From Streptomyces sp. CB02366 (GTDB lineage: Bacteria > Actinomycetota > Actinomycetes > Streptomycetales > Streptomycetaceae): a stretch of 64,000 nucleotides of DNA. Below are positions 1 to 8,015 of this stretch, piece after piece (positions within the stretch are counted from its first letter, which is position 1; every line of letters begins with the position of its first letter). The notes below the pieces were generated by a model. The model searched no databases, was not told the origin of the DNA, and worked only from the letters and a program-made list of their open reading frames with translations. The stretch covers positions 467,566 through 531,565 of the forward strand of contig NZ_LIVT01000004.1 in assembly GCF_001905905.1 (NCBI RefSeq), written 5' to 3'. Made by a program: the position numbers and the translations under genes.

Positions 1-560
1 GCGGGCGGCTGGGGGTGGAGGCGTACACGCGCTACACCGAGCAGCTGTGGTTCGTGTACCGGGCGCTGGAGGAGGGCGCGGAGGCCCTGCGCGGGGATCC
101 GGTCGCCGGTCCGTTCATACGGGCCGAGCTGATGCGCTCCGCCGAGCTGGAGCGCGACCTCGCGCATCTGCGCGGGGCCGGCTGGCGCGCGGGCCTCGAA
201 CCGCTGCCCGCCACCGCGGCGTACGCGGCCCGGGTCGCGGAGTGCGCGCGCACCTGGCCCGGCGGTTACGTCGCCCACCACTACACGCGCTACCTGGGCG
301 ACCTGTCGGGCGGTCAGATCATCCGCGACAAGGCGGAGAAGACCTGGGGGTTCGAGCGCAAGGGCGACGGCGTCCGGTTCTACGTCTTCGAGCGGATCGC
401 CAATCCGGCGGCCTTCAAGCGGAGCTACCGGGAGCTGCTGGACGCGGTGGACGCGGACGACCTGGAGAAGCGGCGGATCGTCGAGGAGTGCAAGCGGGCC
501 TTCGCCCTGAACACCGCGGTCTTCCACGCGTTGGGCGCGGCCTTCCCGCTCGGCGCGTGA
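1..560 (+). CDS. Heme oxygenase (biliverdin-producing), 5' end missing
   Basis: Heme oxygenase cleaves heme to biliverdin, CO and iron in the cytoplasm. The reading frame is open to the left edge (in phase with base 3), so the N-terminus with the proximal heme-ligand His lies outside the window. About 185 residues remain of a family of about 210-220. The distal-helix signature YLGDLSGGQII near residue 95 of the visible part is diagnostic, followed by the FYVFERI and LNTAVFHAL regions typical of bacterial HmuO proteins. The GTG at 15 is probably internal. The gene converges on the PhzF-type gene across a hairpin terminator. Seen: motif and open frame. Inferred: heme-iron recycling. Confidence 0.93.
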   Translation, partial: GRLGVEAYTRYTEQLWFVYRALEEGAEALRGDPVAGPFIRAELMRSAELERDLAHLRGAGWRAGLEPLPATAAYAARVAECARTWPGGYVAHHYTRYLGDLSGGQIIRDKAEKTWGFERKGDGVRFYVFERIANPAAFKRSYRELLDAVDADDLEKRRIVEECKRAFALNTAVFHALGAAFPLGA

Positions 561-579
561 CCGGCTGACGGGCGCGAGG

Positions 580-609
580 CGGCTCCGCCGGGACCTCCCG
601 GCGGAGCCG
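580..609. terminator. Bidirectional hairpin between convergent genes
   Basis: A perfect 14-bp inverted repeat (580-593 pairing with 596-609, core GGCTCCGCCGGGA) sits between the stop of the heme oxygenase gene and the stop of the convergent PhzF-type gene. There is no T-run, as usual for Streptomyces terminators. Confidence 0.75.
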
Positions 610-631
610 TCCGCCCTCGGCCGTCCGGGGC

Positions 632-1312
632 TCAGCCCCGGACGGCCATCAGGACGCGGCCCCCGACCTCCACCGCGCCGTCCGGCCCGGGTGCGGTGAG
701 GATCTGGGAGCCGCGGCCCTGCGTGATGTTCAGGGCCCGGCCGAGGCGGGCGCTGAGCAGGAGGGCCGCCGCACCCGTCGCCTCGTCCTCCACGATCCCG
801 GCCGCCCCCTCCCCGCGCCTCGGGAAGGCCCGCGCGCGCACCCGCCCGGCTGCCTCGTCCTCCCAGGCCCAGGCGTAGAGCCACCCCTCGCCGGGCGGCG
901 GTCCCGGCAGCGCCTCCACCTCGGCGGCGCTCGCGTACTGCTGGAACGTGCGGGGCGGAACCCACTCGGGGCGGGCCGTGATCCAGGTGAACTCGCCGTC
1001 CTGGCGCGCGAACACGTCCCCGACCGTCAGCTCCAGGACCTCCAGGTCGAGCAGCCAGGCCGCGCCCACCAGCGGATGCCCGGCGAACGGCAGCCGCAGC
1101 CCCGGGGCGTGGATGTCCACCCGTCCGCGCTCCGGGTCGTCGACGAACACGGTCTCGCTGAAGCCGAGCCGCCGGGCCAACCGCTGCCGGGACGCCTCGT
1201 CGGGGTGGCCGCGCCCGTCCCGTACGACGCCCAGGGCGTTGCCGTGCCGGCCGTCCGGTCCGCAGAACACCCGCAGGACGTCGATGCCCCGGGGCACGTC
1301 GTAGTCGTTCAC
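632..1312 (-). CDS. PhzF-family epimerase/isomerase
   Basis: PhzF-family proteins are diaminopimelate-epimerase-fold isomerases. The substrate here is unknown. Visible hallmarks are the LGFSETVFV segment (its Glu aligns with the catalytic Glu of PhzF), FAGHPLVGAAW and the C-terminal DEATGAAALLL. At 226 residues from the GTG at 1312 the protein is shorter than the usual 260-300. The frame stays open upstream to 1525, but that part is Arg/Pro-rich and has no family character. TTG at 1324 is an alternative start, and neither start has a clear Shine-Dalgarno. No phenazine genes are nearby, so a role in phenazine synthesis is not implied. Confidence 0.85.
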   Translation of the reverse strand: MNDYDVPRGIDVLRVFCGPDGRHGNALGVVRDGRGHPDEASRQRLARRLGFSETVFVDDPERGRVDIHAPGLRLPFAGHPLVGAAWLLDLEVLELTVGDVFARQDGEFTWITARPEWVPPRTFQQYASAAEVEALPGPPPGEGWLYAWAWEDEAAGRVRARAFPRRGEGAAGIVEDEATGAAALLLSARLGRALNITQGRGSQILTAPGPDGAVEVGGRVLMAVRG

Positions 1313-1571
1313 GGAGGCATTCAAGCACTGCCGGGTGACGGGACGGGGCCCGAGCGGGTACGCACGCCCGCGGGGCCGCGCCGGGCGGTGGGCCGCCGGT
1401 ACGGCCCCGCGGGAGGGGGTCCGAGCGGTGCGGGCCGGGCGGGGCGCCGCACCGTGCCGGTCCGTCGGGTCCGGCCCGCGGGGGCGGGTCACGGTGGGGA
1501 CGCGGTCCCCGGTCCCCGCCCGCACGCCGTTCGCCGCCCGGTAGGGTTTCGACGGTCAGTGCGGGCGACGG

Positions 1572-2615
1572 ATGCAGAAGGCGCAGAAGCAACGGATGAC
1601 GAGACACCCTGGGCTGGGCCGGCTGGCGGCGGGGATCGCGGCGGCGACGGTGCTGTGCGTGACGGCGAGCGGCTGTGTGACGGTGCACGGGGAGCGGGAA
1701 GTGCTGCCCGGCGCGAAGAAGTCCGAGGCGGCCCGGGCCCTCAAGGACTTCACCGACGCCTACAACGCGGCGGACGAGGCGTTCGATCCGGCGCTGGACG
1801 CGGACCGGGTGACGGGTTCGCTCGGCGCCGTCAACCAGGCCGGGCTGAAGGCGCGGCGGACGTACAACCCGGACGGCAACAAGCAGCATCGGCCCCTGGT
1901 GCTGGACGACGCGACCTACGTCGTCCCCAAGAAGGCGGGCTGGCCGCGCTGGTTCCTCGCCGACACCGACTCCAACCGGGACGAGGAGGGCGGGAAGCTG
2001 GACACCCGCTGGCTGCTGGTGTTCGTACGGTCGGGCCCCGACGCGCTGTGGAAGGCGGCCTACCTCGCGGTCCTCCCGCCGTCGCAGGTACCGGAGTTCG
2101 CCCTGGACGAGGACGGCTTCGCCTCCCCGGTGGAACCGCGGGACGACACGCTGGCGGTGGCGCCCGCGGAGCTGAGTTCCTCGTACACCGGTTTCCTGCA
2201 GAACGGCTCCCCCGACGTGTTCGCCCCCTCCGCGTCGACCACGGGGTGGCGCGAGACGCGGCGTACCACCAGAAGGCCGGGGTTCACCTACCAGTACGCC
2301 GACCAGCCGTTGAAGGACGCGTCGTTCGCGCCGCTCGGACTGCGCACCGAGGACGGCGGGGCGCTGGTCTTCTTCAGCAGCAGGCACTTCGAACGGCAGA
2401 CGGCGGCGAAGGGGCTGCGACCCGAGGTGAACGCGGACACGAAGGCGCTGCTCACCGGCGAGGTCGACAGCAGCCTGACCAAGGAGCGGATCTCCGGGCA
2501 GGCGGCGCACGTGCCGCCGCGCGCCCAGGGGGCCGGTTCCGGCTCGGACGCGGGCGGCGGCAAGGTGCGGATACTGAACCGGCTGCCGGGCCTGGTCGCG
2601 GCGAAGGGCGAGTAG
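1572..2615 (+). CDS. Putative secreted lipoprotein
   Basis: A 347-residue protein with a basic N-terminus, a hydrophobic segment (residues about 17-33) and a lipobox VTASGC, so it is probably lipid-anchored outside the membrane. The body contains the segments PRWFLADTD and RWLLVFVRS, typical of conserved Streptomyces lipoproteins of unknown role, and the tail is Gly/Ser-rich. I do not recognise an enzymatic motif. It is monocistronic, and the next gene is convergent. Length and codon use match the neighbours. Confidence 0.8.
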   Translation: MQKAQKQRMTRHPGLGRLAAGIAAATVLCVTASGCVTVHGEREVLPGAKKSEAARALKDFTDAYNAADEAFDPALDADRVTGSLGAVNQAGLKARRTYNPDGNKQHRPLVLDDATYVVPKKAGWPRWFLADTDSNRDEEGGKLDTRWLLVFVRSGPDALWKAAYLAVLPPSQVPEFALDEDGFASPVEPRDDTLAVAPAELSSSYTGFLQNGSPDVFAPSASTTGWRETRRTTRRPGFTYQYADQPLKDASFAPLGLRTEDGGALVFFSSRHFERQTAAKGLRPEVNADTKALLTGEVDSSLTKERISGQAAHVPPRAQGAGSGSDAGGGKVRILNRLPGLVAAKGE

Positions 2616-2742
2616 GAGCGCGCCGCCGGTCGGACGGCGGACCGGCCGCGGCTCAGCCGCCGAGGGCCCGACGGCCCTCCCCCGCGCGGCTCACCCGGCG
2701 AAGCCTCCCGGCCCGCCGGGGCACGGTTCACGTGTCAACGGC

Positions 2743-3489
2743 CTACCGGCTCAGCGGCCAGGCCACCGCGTCGTGGTCCAGGTCGCTCTGCTCGGCGCTG
2801 ACCGCGTACCGCGCGCAGGCGTCGGTGAGCGTCTCCAGCAGGGTCAGCGGGTCGGGCAGCTCGTGCTCCGGGCCGCGGACCCAGCGCACGTCCAGTTCTC
2901 CGGGGAGCCGGGCCGGGGGCAGCAGGACGTAGCTGCCCCGGCAGTGCCAGCGCAGCCCCGGGTGGGCGTCCATCGTCTCGGGGTGGCAGTCCAGCTCGCA
3001 GGGCCACCACTCGTCCTCGTCCTCGGGGGTGCCGCGGGTGGCGGTGAAGAAGAGCATCCGGTCCTCGCCGGACTGGGCGACCGGGCCGACGTCGACGCCC
3101 GCGTCGAGGAGCCGCTCCAGGGCCTCCCGGCCGGCGGTGAGCGGGACGTCCAGCACGTCGTGGACCATGCCGGTCGCGGTGATGAAGTTGGCCAGCGGCT
3201 GGCCCGCGGCCCAGCGCTCGATCTGGGCGCGGTCGGTGGTCGACTGCGTCTGCCAGGCGAAGGAGACGGGATGGCGGGCGGGGGTGGGGCAGCCGATGCG
3301 CTCGCACGAACATCGGTATCCGAGGGGATGGGCGGCGGGGGCGATGGGCATGCCCGCGTCGGCGACCGCCAGGAGCAGCGCCACTCTGGCCGTCTCGTCG
3401 GCCTCGGCCCCCGATGACGCGGGACGTCGCCGCAGCCACTGGGAGATCCTGCTCTCTGTGCCGCGGAAACGGCCGGAATCGGCGCCCAT
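2743..3489 (-). CDS. Primase/polymerase (Prim-Pol)-like protein, probably inactive
   Basis: A 248-residue protein that resembles the family usually annotated as bifunctional DNA primase/polymerase in Streptomyces. The shared pattern is LLLAVADAG near residue 40, the cluster CSCERIGCPTPARHP near residues 65-80 (three Cys, possible metal site), and WAAGQPLANFITATG. Where active Prim-Pol domains carry an acidic DxD-type metal motif this protein reads DVLDVPL, so catalysis is doubtful. The start is ATG at 3489, preceded by GAGGGG. It stands alone, with a TetR gene downstream of its promoter region. Cellular role unknown. Confidence 0.75.
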   Translation of the reverse strand: MGADSGRFRGTESRISQWLRRRPASSGAEADETARVALLLAVADAGMPIAPAAHPLGYRCSCERIGCPTPARHPVSFAWQTQSTTDRAQIERWAAGQPLANFITATGMVHDVLDVPLTAGREALERLLDAGVDVGPVAQSGEDRMLFFTATRGTPEDEDEWWPCELDCHPETMDAHPGLRWHCRGSYVLLPPARLPGELDVRWVRGPEHELPDPLTLLETLTDACARYAVSAEQSDLDHDAVAWPLSR

Positions 3490-3654
3490 CTATCCCCTCA
3501 CCTCAGCAGTTCACCTCAGCGTTGCCTCTCCATGGTCGCACCATCCTGCGGTTCGGGTGGCCAGAGTTCACCAGCGGGGCCGTGTACCACTGCGCCGAGT
3601 GAGCACCATCACGCCCGATGTCGCCACATACCGGATAAGCCGACTGTTCGGTCC

Positions 3655-4320
3655 TCAGGGCCGGGGGGCGAGCCCTCCGACCGCGTGGTCGACCACCGCG
3701 TCGGCGTACGCGTGGGTGAGCGGCAGGGTCCGCAGCAGCCAGCGGTGCATCAGCGGGCCGACGAGCAGTTCCAGGGCGACCCGGGGCTCGACGTCGGCGC
3801 GCACGTGTCCGGCCTCCTGGGCGGCCCGCAGCCGTGTGACGTACAACGCGAGCTGCGGATCGAGCAGCTTGCGGACGAACTCGTCGCCGAGCTTCGCGTC
3901 CACGATGCCCTCGGCGGTCAGCGCGCGGGTGACGGCCTCCAGCACCGGGTCGTTCAGCTCGTCGACGGTGGCCCGCAGGACGGCCTTGAGGTCGGCGGCC
4001 AGGTCGCCGGTGTCGGGGAAACCCGGGGCGCCCCCACCGGGCGGGTCGGCGGCGGGGGGCTCCTCGCCGTCGCCGGGCCCCGTCCCGGCCTCCTCGGCGG
4101 TGCGGCCCGCCAGGTCCAGGAAGGCGTCCATCAGCACGGCGGCCTTGGAGGGCCACCAGCGGTAGATGGTCTGCTTGCCGACCCCCGCACGGGCGGCGAT
4201 ACCCTCGATCGTCGTACGCCGGTACCCCACCTCCGCGACGAGGGCGAGGGCGGCGTCGTGGATCGCGCGGCGGGAGCGGTCGCTGCGGCGGCTGGAGTCG
4301 GGCGCCTTGGTGGGTGGCAT
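3655..4320 (-). CDS. TetR-family transcriptional regulator
   Basis: A 221-residue regulator. The N-terminal helix-turn-helix lies at residues about 20-65, with TTIEGIAARAGVGKQTIYRW as the recognition-helix region. A Gly/Pro-rich linker (about 85-105) separates it from the ligand-binding C-terminal domain. It is divergent from the dimethylargininase gene, with a 247-bp gap holding a near-palindrome that could be its operator. The TetR fold predicts a ligand-released repressor. Whether it controls ddaH, itself or something distant cannot be told from sequence. Confidence 0.93.
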   Translation of the reverse strand: MPPTKAPDSSRRSDRSRRAIHDAALALVAEVGYRRTTIEGIAARAGVGKQTIYRWWPSKAAVLMDAFLDLAGRTAEEAGTGPGDGEEPPAADPPGGGAPGFPDTGDLAADLKAVLRATVDELNDPVLEAVTRALTAEGIVDAKLGDEFVRKLLDPQLALYVTRLRAAQEAGHVRADVEPRVALELLVGPLMHRWLLRTLPLTHAYADAVVDHAVGGLAPRP

Positions 4321-4342
4321 GCCCCCAGACTACGCCCGGCGA

Positions 4343-4358
4343 GCCGATACGTTTCGTC
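4343..4358. promoter_or_regulatory. Candidate TetR operator
   Basis: The 16-bp element GCCGATACGTTTCGTC is an imperfect palindrome centred on ACGT (core CGATACGTTTCG, 10 of 12 symmetric). It sits 23 bp upstream of the TetR start codon, inside the divergent intergenic region. This position and style are typical of autoregulated TetR repressors; binding is inferred. Confidence 0.5.
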
Positions 4359-4567
4359 TTGCCGAGGGGGAGGGCGGCGACCCCACCCTCGGCGCCCCGT
4401 CCTCCCCGCGCCGCGGCCCGGCGGATCATCGCACGGACCTCACCCCCGGTAAACCACCTGATCGGTTCACTGCGGATCCGACGCACAGGGCCCACCATGG
4501 GCTGACGCACAGGCCGTGCGCATCCCACCGTTCCGCGGCCACCGCCGCCGATCGCGAGGAGCCCGAG

Positions 4568-5383
4568 TTGAACCGTGACGCCACCCCTCGTCGCTACCTG
4601 ATGTGCGCCCCGGCGCACTTCCGGGTCACCTACTCCATCAACCCGTGGATGGACCCGTCCAAACCCGTCGATCTGCCGCTGGCCCAGACCCAGTGGGAGG
4701 ACCTGCGCGACCGCTACCGCGCCCTCGGCCACACCGTCGACCTGCTCGACCCCCGTCCCGACCTGCCCGACATGGTCTTCGCCGCCAACGGGGCCACGGT
4801 GATCGGCGGCCGGGTGCTCGGAGCGCTGTTCGCGTACCGGGAGCGGTACGCCGAAGCCGGGGCGCACCGGGAGTGGTTCCGGGAGCACGGCTTCACCGAG
4901 ATCCATGAACCGGAGCACGTCAACGAGGGCGAGGGCGACTTCGCCGTCACCGCCTCGTACCTGCTGGCCGGGCGCGGCTTCCGGTCCAGTCCGCTCTCGC
5001 ACGCGGAGGCCCAGGAGTTCTTCGGGCTGCCGGTCGTCGGGCTCGACCTGGTGGACCCGCGCTACTACCACCTGGACACCGCGCTGTGCGTGCTGGACGC
5101 GGCCGCCGACGAGATCATGTACTACCCGGACGCCTTCTCCCCCGGCAGCCGGGCGGTGCTGCGGCGGCTGTTCCCGGACGCGCTGCTCGCGCGCGAGGCG
5201 GACGCGGCGGCGTTCGGCCTCAACTCGGTCAGCGACGGCCGGCACGTGCTGCTGCCGCAGGGAGCGACGGGACTGCTGGACCCGCTGCGGGACCGGGGTT
5301 TCGAGCCGATCCCGATGGACCTGGGGGAACTGCTCAAGGGCGGCGGCAGCGTGAAGTGCTGTACGCAGGAGCTGCGGGTCTGA
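4568..5383 (+). CDS. ddaH: Dimethylargininase (DDAH)
   Basis: Hydrolyses N-omega-methylated arginines to citrulline and methylamines; it belongs to the amidinotransferase-fold superfamily. The 271-residue frame shows the guanidine-binding stretch MVFAANGATV near residue 73, EGEGDF near residue 119, the catalytic-His segment YYHLDTALCVLD near residue 159, and the C-terminal active-site Cys in GGSVKCCTQEL. All key residues are present. The TTG at 4568 is chosen because GAGGAG lies just upstream; the ATG at 4601 would remove the first 11 residues. The next gene is convergent with only 17 bp between stops. Confidence 0.93.
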   Translation: MNRDATPRRYLMCAPAHFRVTYSINPWMDPSKPVDLPLAQTQWEDLRDRYRALGHTVDLLDPRPDLPDMVFAANGATVIGGRVLGALFAYRERYAEAGAHREWFREHGFTEIHEPEHVNEGEGDFAVTASYLLAGRGFRSSPLSHAEAQEFFGLPVVGLDLVDPRYYHLDTALCVLDAAADEIMYYPDAFSPGSRAVLRRLFPDALLAREADAAAFGLNSVSDGRHVLLPQGATGLLDPLRDRGFEPIPMDLGELLKGGGSVKCCTQELRV

Positions 5384-5400
5384 CCGGGCGGCAGGCGGCG

Positions 5401-6399
5401 CTAGGGAGTGCCGTCCGCCGGCGGCCAGGGGTCGCCCCAGGCGGCGTTCCTGGCCGCCCGGTACAGCGCGCCGTGGCGCTTGGCGACCGTGGCGCGGGCC
5501 AGCCCCTCCTCCCGGGTGCACAGCTCCAGCAGCACCTGGCCCTTGCGGATCTGCGGCCTGCGGGTGATCCGGGCGGGCGCGGGGGCGGTGGGGAAGCGGG
5601 TGGCGACGACGTAGCTGAACTTCTCGTCCTCGTGGCTGAGCGAGCCGCCCTTGACCTGCCGGTGCAGGGAGGAGCGGCTGACCCGGGCCGAGAAGTGGCA
5701 CCAGTCCGCCCCGGGTTCGATGGGGCAGGCGCCGCTGTGCGGGCAGGGGGCCGCGATCCGCAGCCCGGCGGCGATCAGCCGGTCGCGGGCCTCGATGATC
5801 CGGGCGTACCCGTCGGGGGTGCCCGGTTCCACGACCACGACCGCCTGCCCGGCCGCCGCCGCCGCGTCGACCAGTTCGGTCCGGGCGGCGGCGGTCAGTT
5901 CCTTGAGGACGTAGCTGACGGTGACCAGGTCCACCGGCTCCAGCTCCAGCGCCGCGCCGATCCGGGCCCGCTCCCAGCGGGCGTCGCGGAGGCCGGGGGC
6001 CCCGGACGCCGCGGCCAGTTCGCGGCCGAGGGCGAGGGCCGGTTCCGCCCAGTCCAGGACGGTGGTGGCCGGCCCCTCCCAGGCCCCGGCCACCGCCCAG
6101 CTCGCCGCCCCCGTGCCGCCGCCGACGTCGGTGTGGGTGGCGGGCGCCCAGTCGGGCGCGGCCTCGACCAGGGCGTCCAGGGCGGAGCGGACGGCTTCGA
6201 AGGTGGCGGGCATCCGGTACGCGGCGTACGCGACGACGTCGGAGCGGTCCCGGAGGATCGGGGCGTCCGTCGGGGTCTCCCCGCGGTAGCTGGCGATCAG
6301 CCGGTCGACGGCCTGCGCGGCCTGCTTGGGCGGCAGGCCGTCGAGCAGACCGGCCAGCGCCGTGCGCAGGGACTGGGCGGTGGGGAGGGTGGCGTTCAC
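5401..6399 (-). CDS. Rsm22-type small-subunit rRNA methyltransferase-like protein
   Basis: A 332-residue member of the Rsm22/METTL17 family, SAM-dependent methyltransferase-like proteins linked to small ribosomal subunit assembly. Residues about 90-110 hold the SAM-binding TDVGGGTGAASWA. Later comes the Cys/His cluster CPHSGACP plus WCHF (residues about 225-245), which in this family carries an iron-sulfur cluster. The GTG at 6399 gives the family-typical start; the frame extends to 6609 but that part is low-complexity. Target RNA position is not known from sequence. Confidence 0.85.
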   Translation of the reverse strand: MNATLPTAQSLRTALAGLLDGLPPKQAAQAVDRLIASYRGETPTDAPILRDRSDVVAYAAYRMPATFEAVRSALDALVEAAPDWAPATHTDVGGGTGAASWAVAGAWEGPATTVLDWAEPALALGRELAAASGAPGLRDARWERARIGAALELEPVDLVTVSYVLKELTAAARTELVDAAAAAGQAVVVVEPGTPDGYARIIEARDRLIAAGLRIAAPCPHSGACPIEPGADWCHFSARVSRSSLHRQVKGGSLSHEDEKFSYVVATRFPTAPAPARITRRPQIRKGQVLLELCTREEGLARATVAKRHGALYRAARNAAWGDPWPPADGTP

Positions 6400-6629
6400 C
6401 GCCGAATTGTAGGCGGCGGCGGCCGGTGGGCCGCATTCCGCTGCCCCGGACCGGACGGGGCCTGTCGCCGCGCGCGCGGGGCGGCGCGGTCCCGGCGCGG
6501 GGCCCGCGCCCCGTCCCCGTGCGACCGGCGGGGAACGGTGTTCCGGCGAACTCCACGCCTTCGCGGGCCTGTTGCTACGCTGGCCCGCGCGTGGACGGCA
6601 CCAGATCAAGAGGGTCCGGCAGGGGAGCC

Positions 6630-7952
6630 ATGAGGCAGAAGATCGTGCGGCTGACGCTGGTCGGCGGGGTGGTCTTCCTCGCCCTGCTCCTGCTGCTGGC
6701 CACCTGCGGCGGGGACCCCGGGGGCGACGGGAGGAACGGCGCGGCGACCGGGACGGCGAAGCCCGTGGAGTCGCCGAGCGGCGGGCCGGTGACCCGGCTG
6801 ACCGTGCCGCCGCAGTACGCGACGGACCGGGGCTGGGAGATCATCGGGGCCTCCCCCGACGTGGCGGTCTCCCACACCGCGGGGCTGCTGGCCTATCTGG
6901 AGCGTTCGAAGGACAACCGCTACCGGCTGCGCACCGTCGACACCGCCACCGGCGAGCTGGGCTGGCGGGGCAGGGCGTGGACCCAGCCGGACCCGCTGCA
7001 CTACCCCAAGCTGGCCACGGTGGCCAAGGGCGACCGGCAGTACTTCGTGACCTGGTCGTACGGGAAGGTCGGCGACGGCCTGTCGCCGTCGAGCACCTTC
7101 ATCGCGCTCGACCTCTACGACGTGACGAACGGGAACCGGCAGCGGGTCGAGGTGCCGTGGTCCGGAGCCCCGGACGTCCATACGACCGGACCCGACATCG
7201 TGATCAGCGACGGGAAGGCGAACAGCACCCTGGTGGACCCGGTCACGGGCGAGGTGTCCGAACTGGCCGCCGACAAGCTGAAGTACCCCAAGGGCTGCAC
7301 GGCCTGCAAGCAGCTCACCGAGGTGCACGGGCAGACCCCCGAGGGCCTGCTGCTGGGCGGGGCCCGGGAGTTCTGGGTGCGCGACGGCTGGTTCAGCCGG
7401 AACGTGGCGCCCAAGGGGACCGACCGGGGCAGCGGTGTGGTGACCTCGGTGGCCCCGGGCCGGGTGCTGGCGAAGTGGGCGCCCGCGAAGAAGACCAAGC
7501 GGGCGGCGACCCACGAGCTGTGGGCGGTGCACGACGCGGCGAGCGGCGAGGTGCTCACCTCGGTGGAGTGCCACAGGCCGGCCATAAAGCCGGGGCGCTA
7601 TCCGCAGGCCGTCCTCTCCCCCTCGGGCGCCTACCTGATCGCCGGGAACCTGGCCTTCGATCTGGAGGCGAAGCAGGGCCGCTGCTTCGAGGACGAGGAG
7701 GGCGCCGCGCACCTGACGCTGGCGACGGTGACGGACGACGGCATCGCGTACGGCGCCGAGAACGCGCGCGACGCCTCGGAGGCGCTGGCCGGCGGCGGGA
7801 TCCCGGTCGCGATGGACTTCGCCACCTGGAGCACCGAGCGGCTGTCGCGCAACGCGCGGCTGCCGGGCACGGAGACGACCGGGGTCGGGGTGTTCCGCTG
7901 GACGGACCGGCAGGACCGCACGCATCTGATCGGCTATCCGCGCGCGGGCTGA
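6630..7952 (+). CDS. Membrane-anchored extracytoplasmic protein, probable beta-propeller
   Basis: A 440-residue protein with one N-terminal membrane anchor (residues about 7-25, LTLVGGVVFLALLLLLAT), a Gly/Thr/Ser linker, then a large outside domain of repeated beta-blade-like segments such as YRLRTVDTATGEL, ALDLYDVTNGN and STLVDPVTGEV. That pattern resembles PQQ-like or WD-like propellers, but no cofactor ligands are visible. The Cys following the anchor (ATCGG) could be a lipobox variant, so lipid anchoring is an alternative. The start is ATG at 6630 behind GGGGAG. Function not recognised. Confidence 0.75.
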   Translation: MRQKIVRLTLVGGVVFLALLLLLATCGGDPGGDGRNGAATGTAKPVESPSGGPVTRLTVPPQYATDRGWEIIGASPDVAVSHTAGLLAYLERSKDNRYRLRTVDTATGELGWRGRAWTQPDPLHYPKLATVAKGDRQYFVTWSYGKVGDGLSPSSTFIALDLYDVTNGNRQRVEVPWSGAPDVHTTGPDIVISDGKANSTLVDPVTGEVSELAADKLKYPKGCTACKQLTEVHGQTPEGLLLGGAREFWVRDGWFSRNVAPKGTDRGSGVVTSVAPGRVLAKWAPAKKTKRAATHELWAVHDAASGEVLTSVECHRPAIKPGRYPQAVLSPSGAYLIAGNLAFDLEAKQGRCFEDEEGAAHLTLATVTDDGIAYGAENARDASEALAGGGIPVAMDFATWSTERLSRNARLPGTETTGVGVFRWTDRQDRTHLIGYPRAG

Positions 7953-8015
7953 CCTTCGGCGGCCGGGCCGGTCCCGGGCCGCTCCCCCGCGGGGCGGGCC
8001 GCCGCGTGCCCCGTC

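Noticed and set aside
632..1525. Long N-terminal extension of the PhzF-type protein
   Set aside because: The residues before the GTG at 1312 are Arg/Pro-rich with no similarity to the family; the shorter start is more likely.
3503..6556. A 1017-residue minus-strand open frame
   Set aside because: It runs through the TetR, ddaH and Rsm22-type genes in other frames and is Arg/Pro/Gly-rich with no family signature, so it is a GC-bias shadow.
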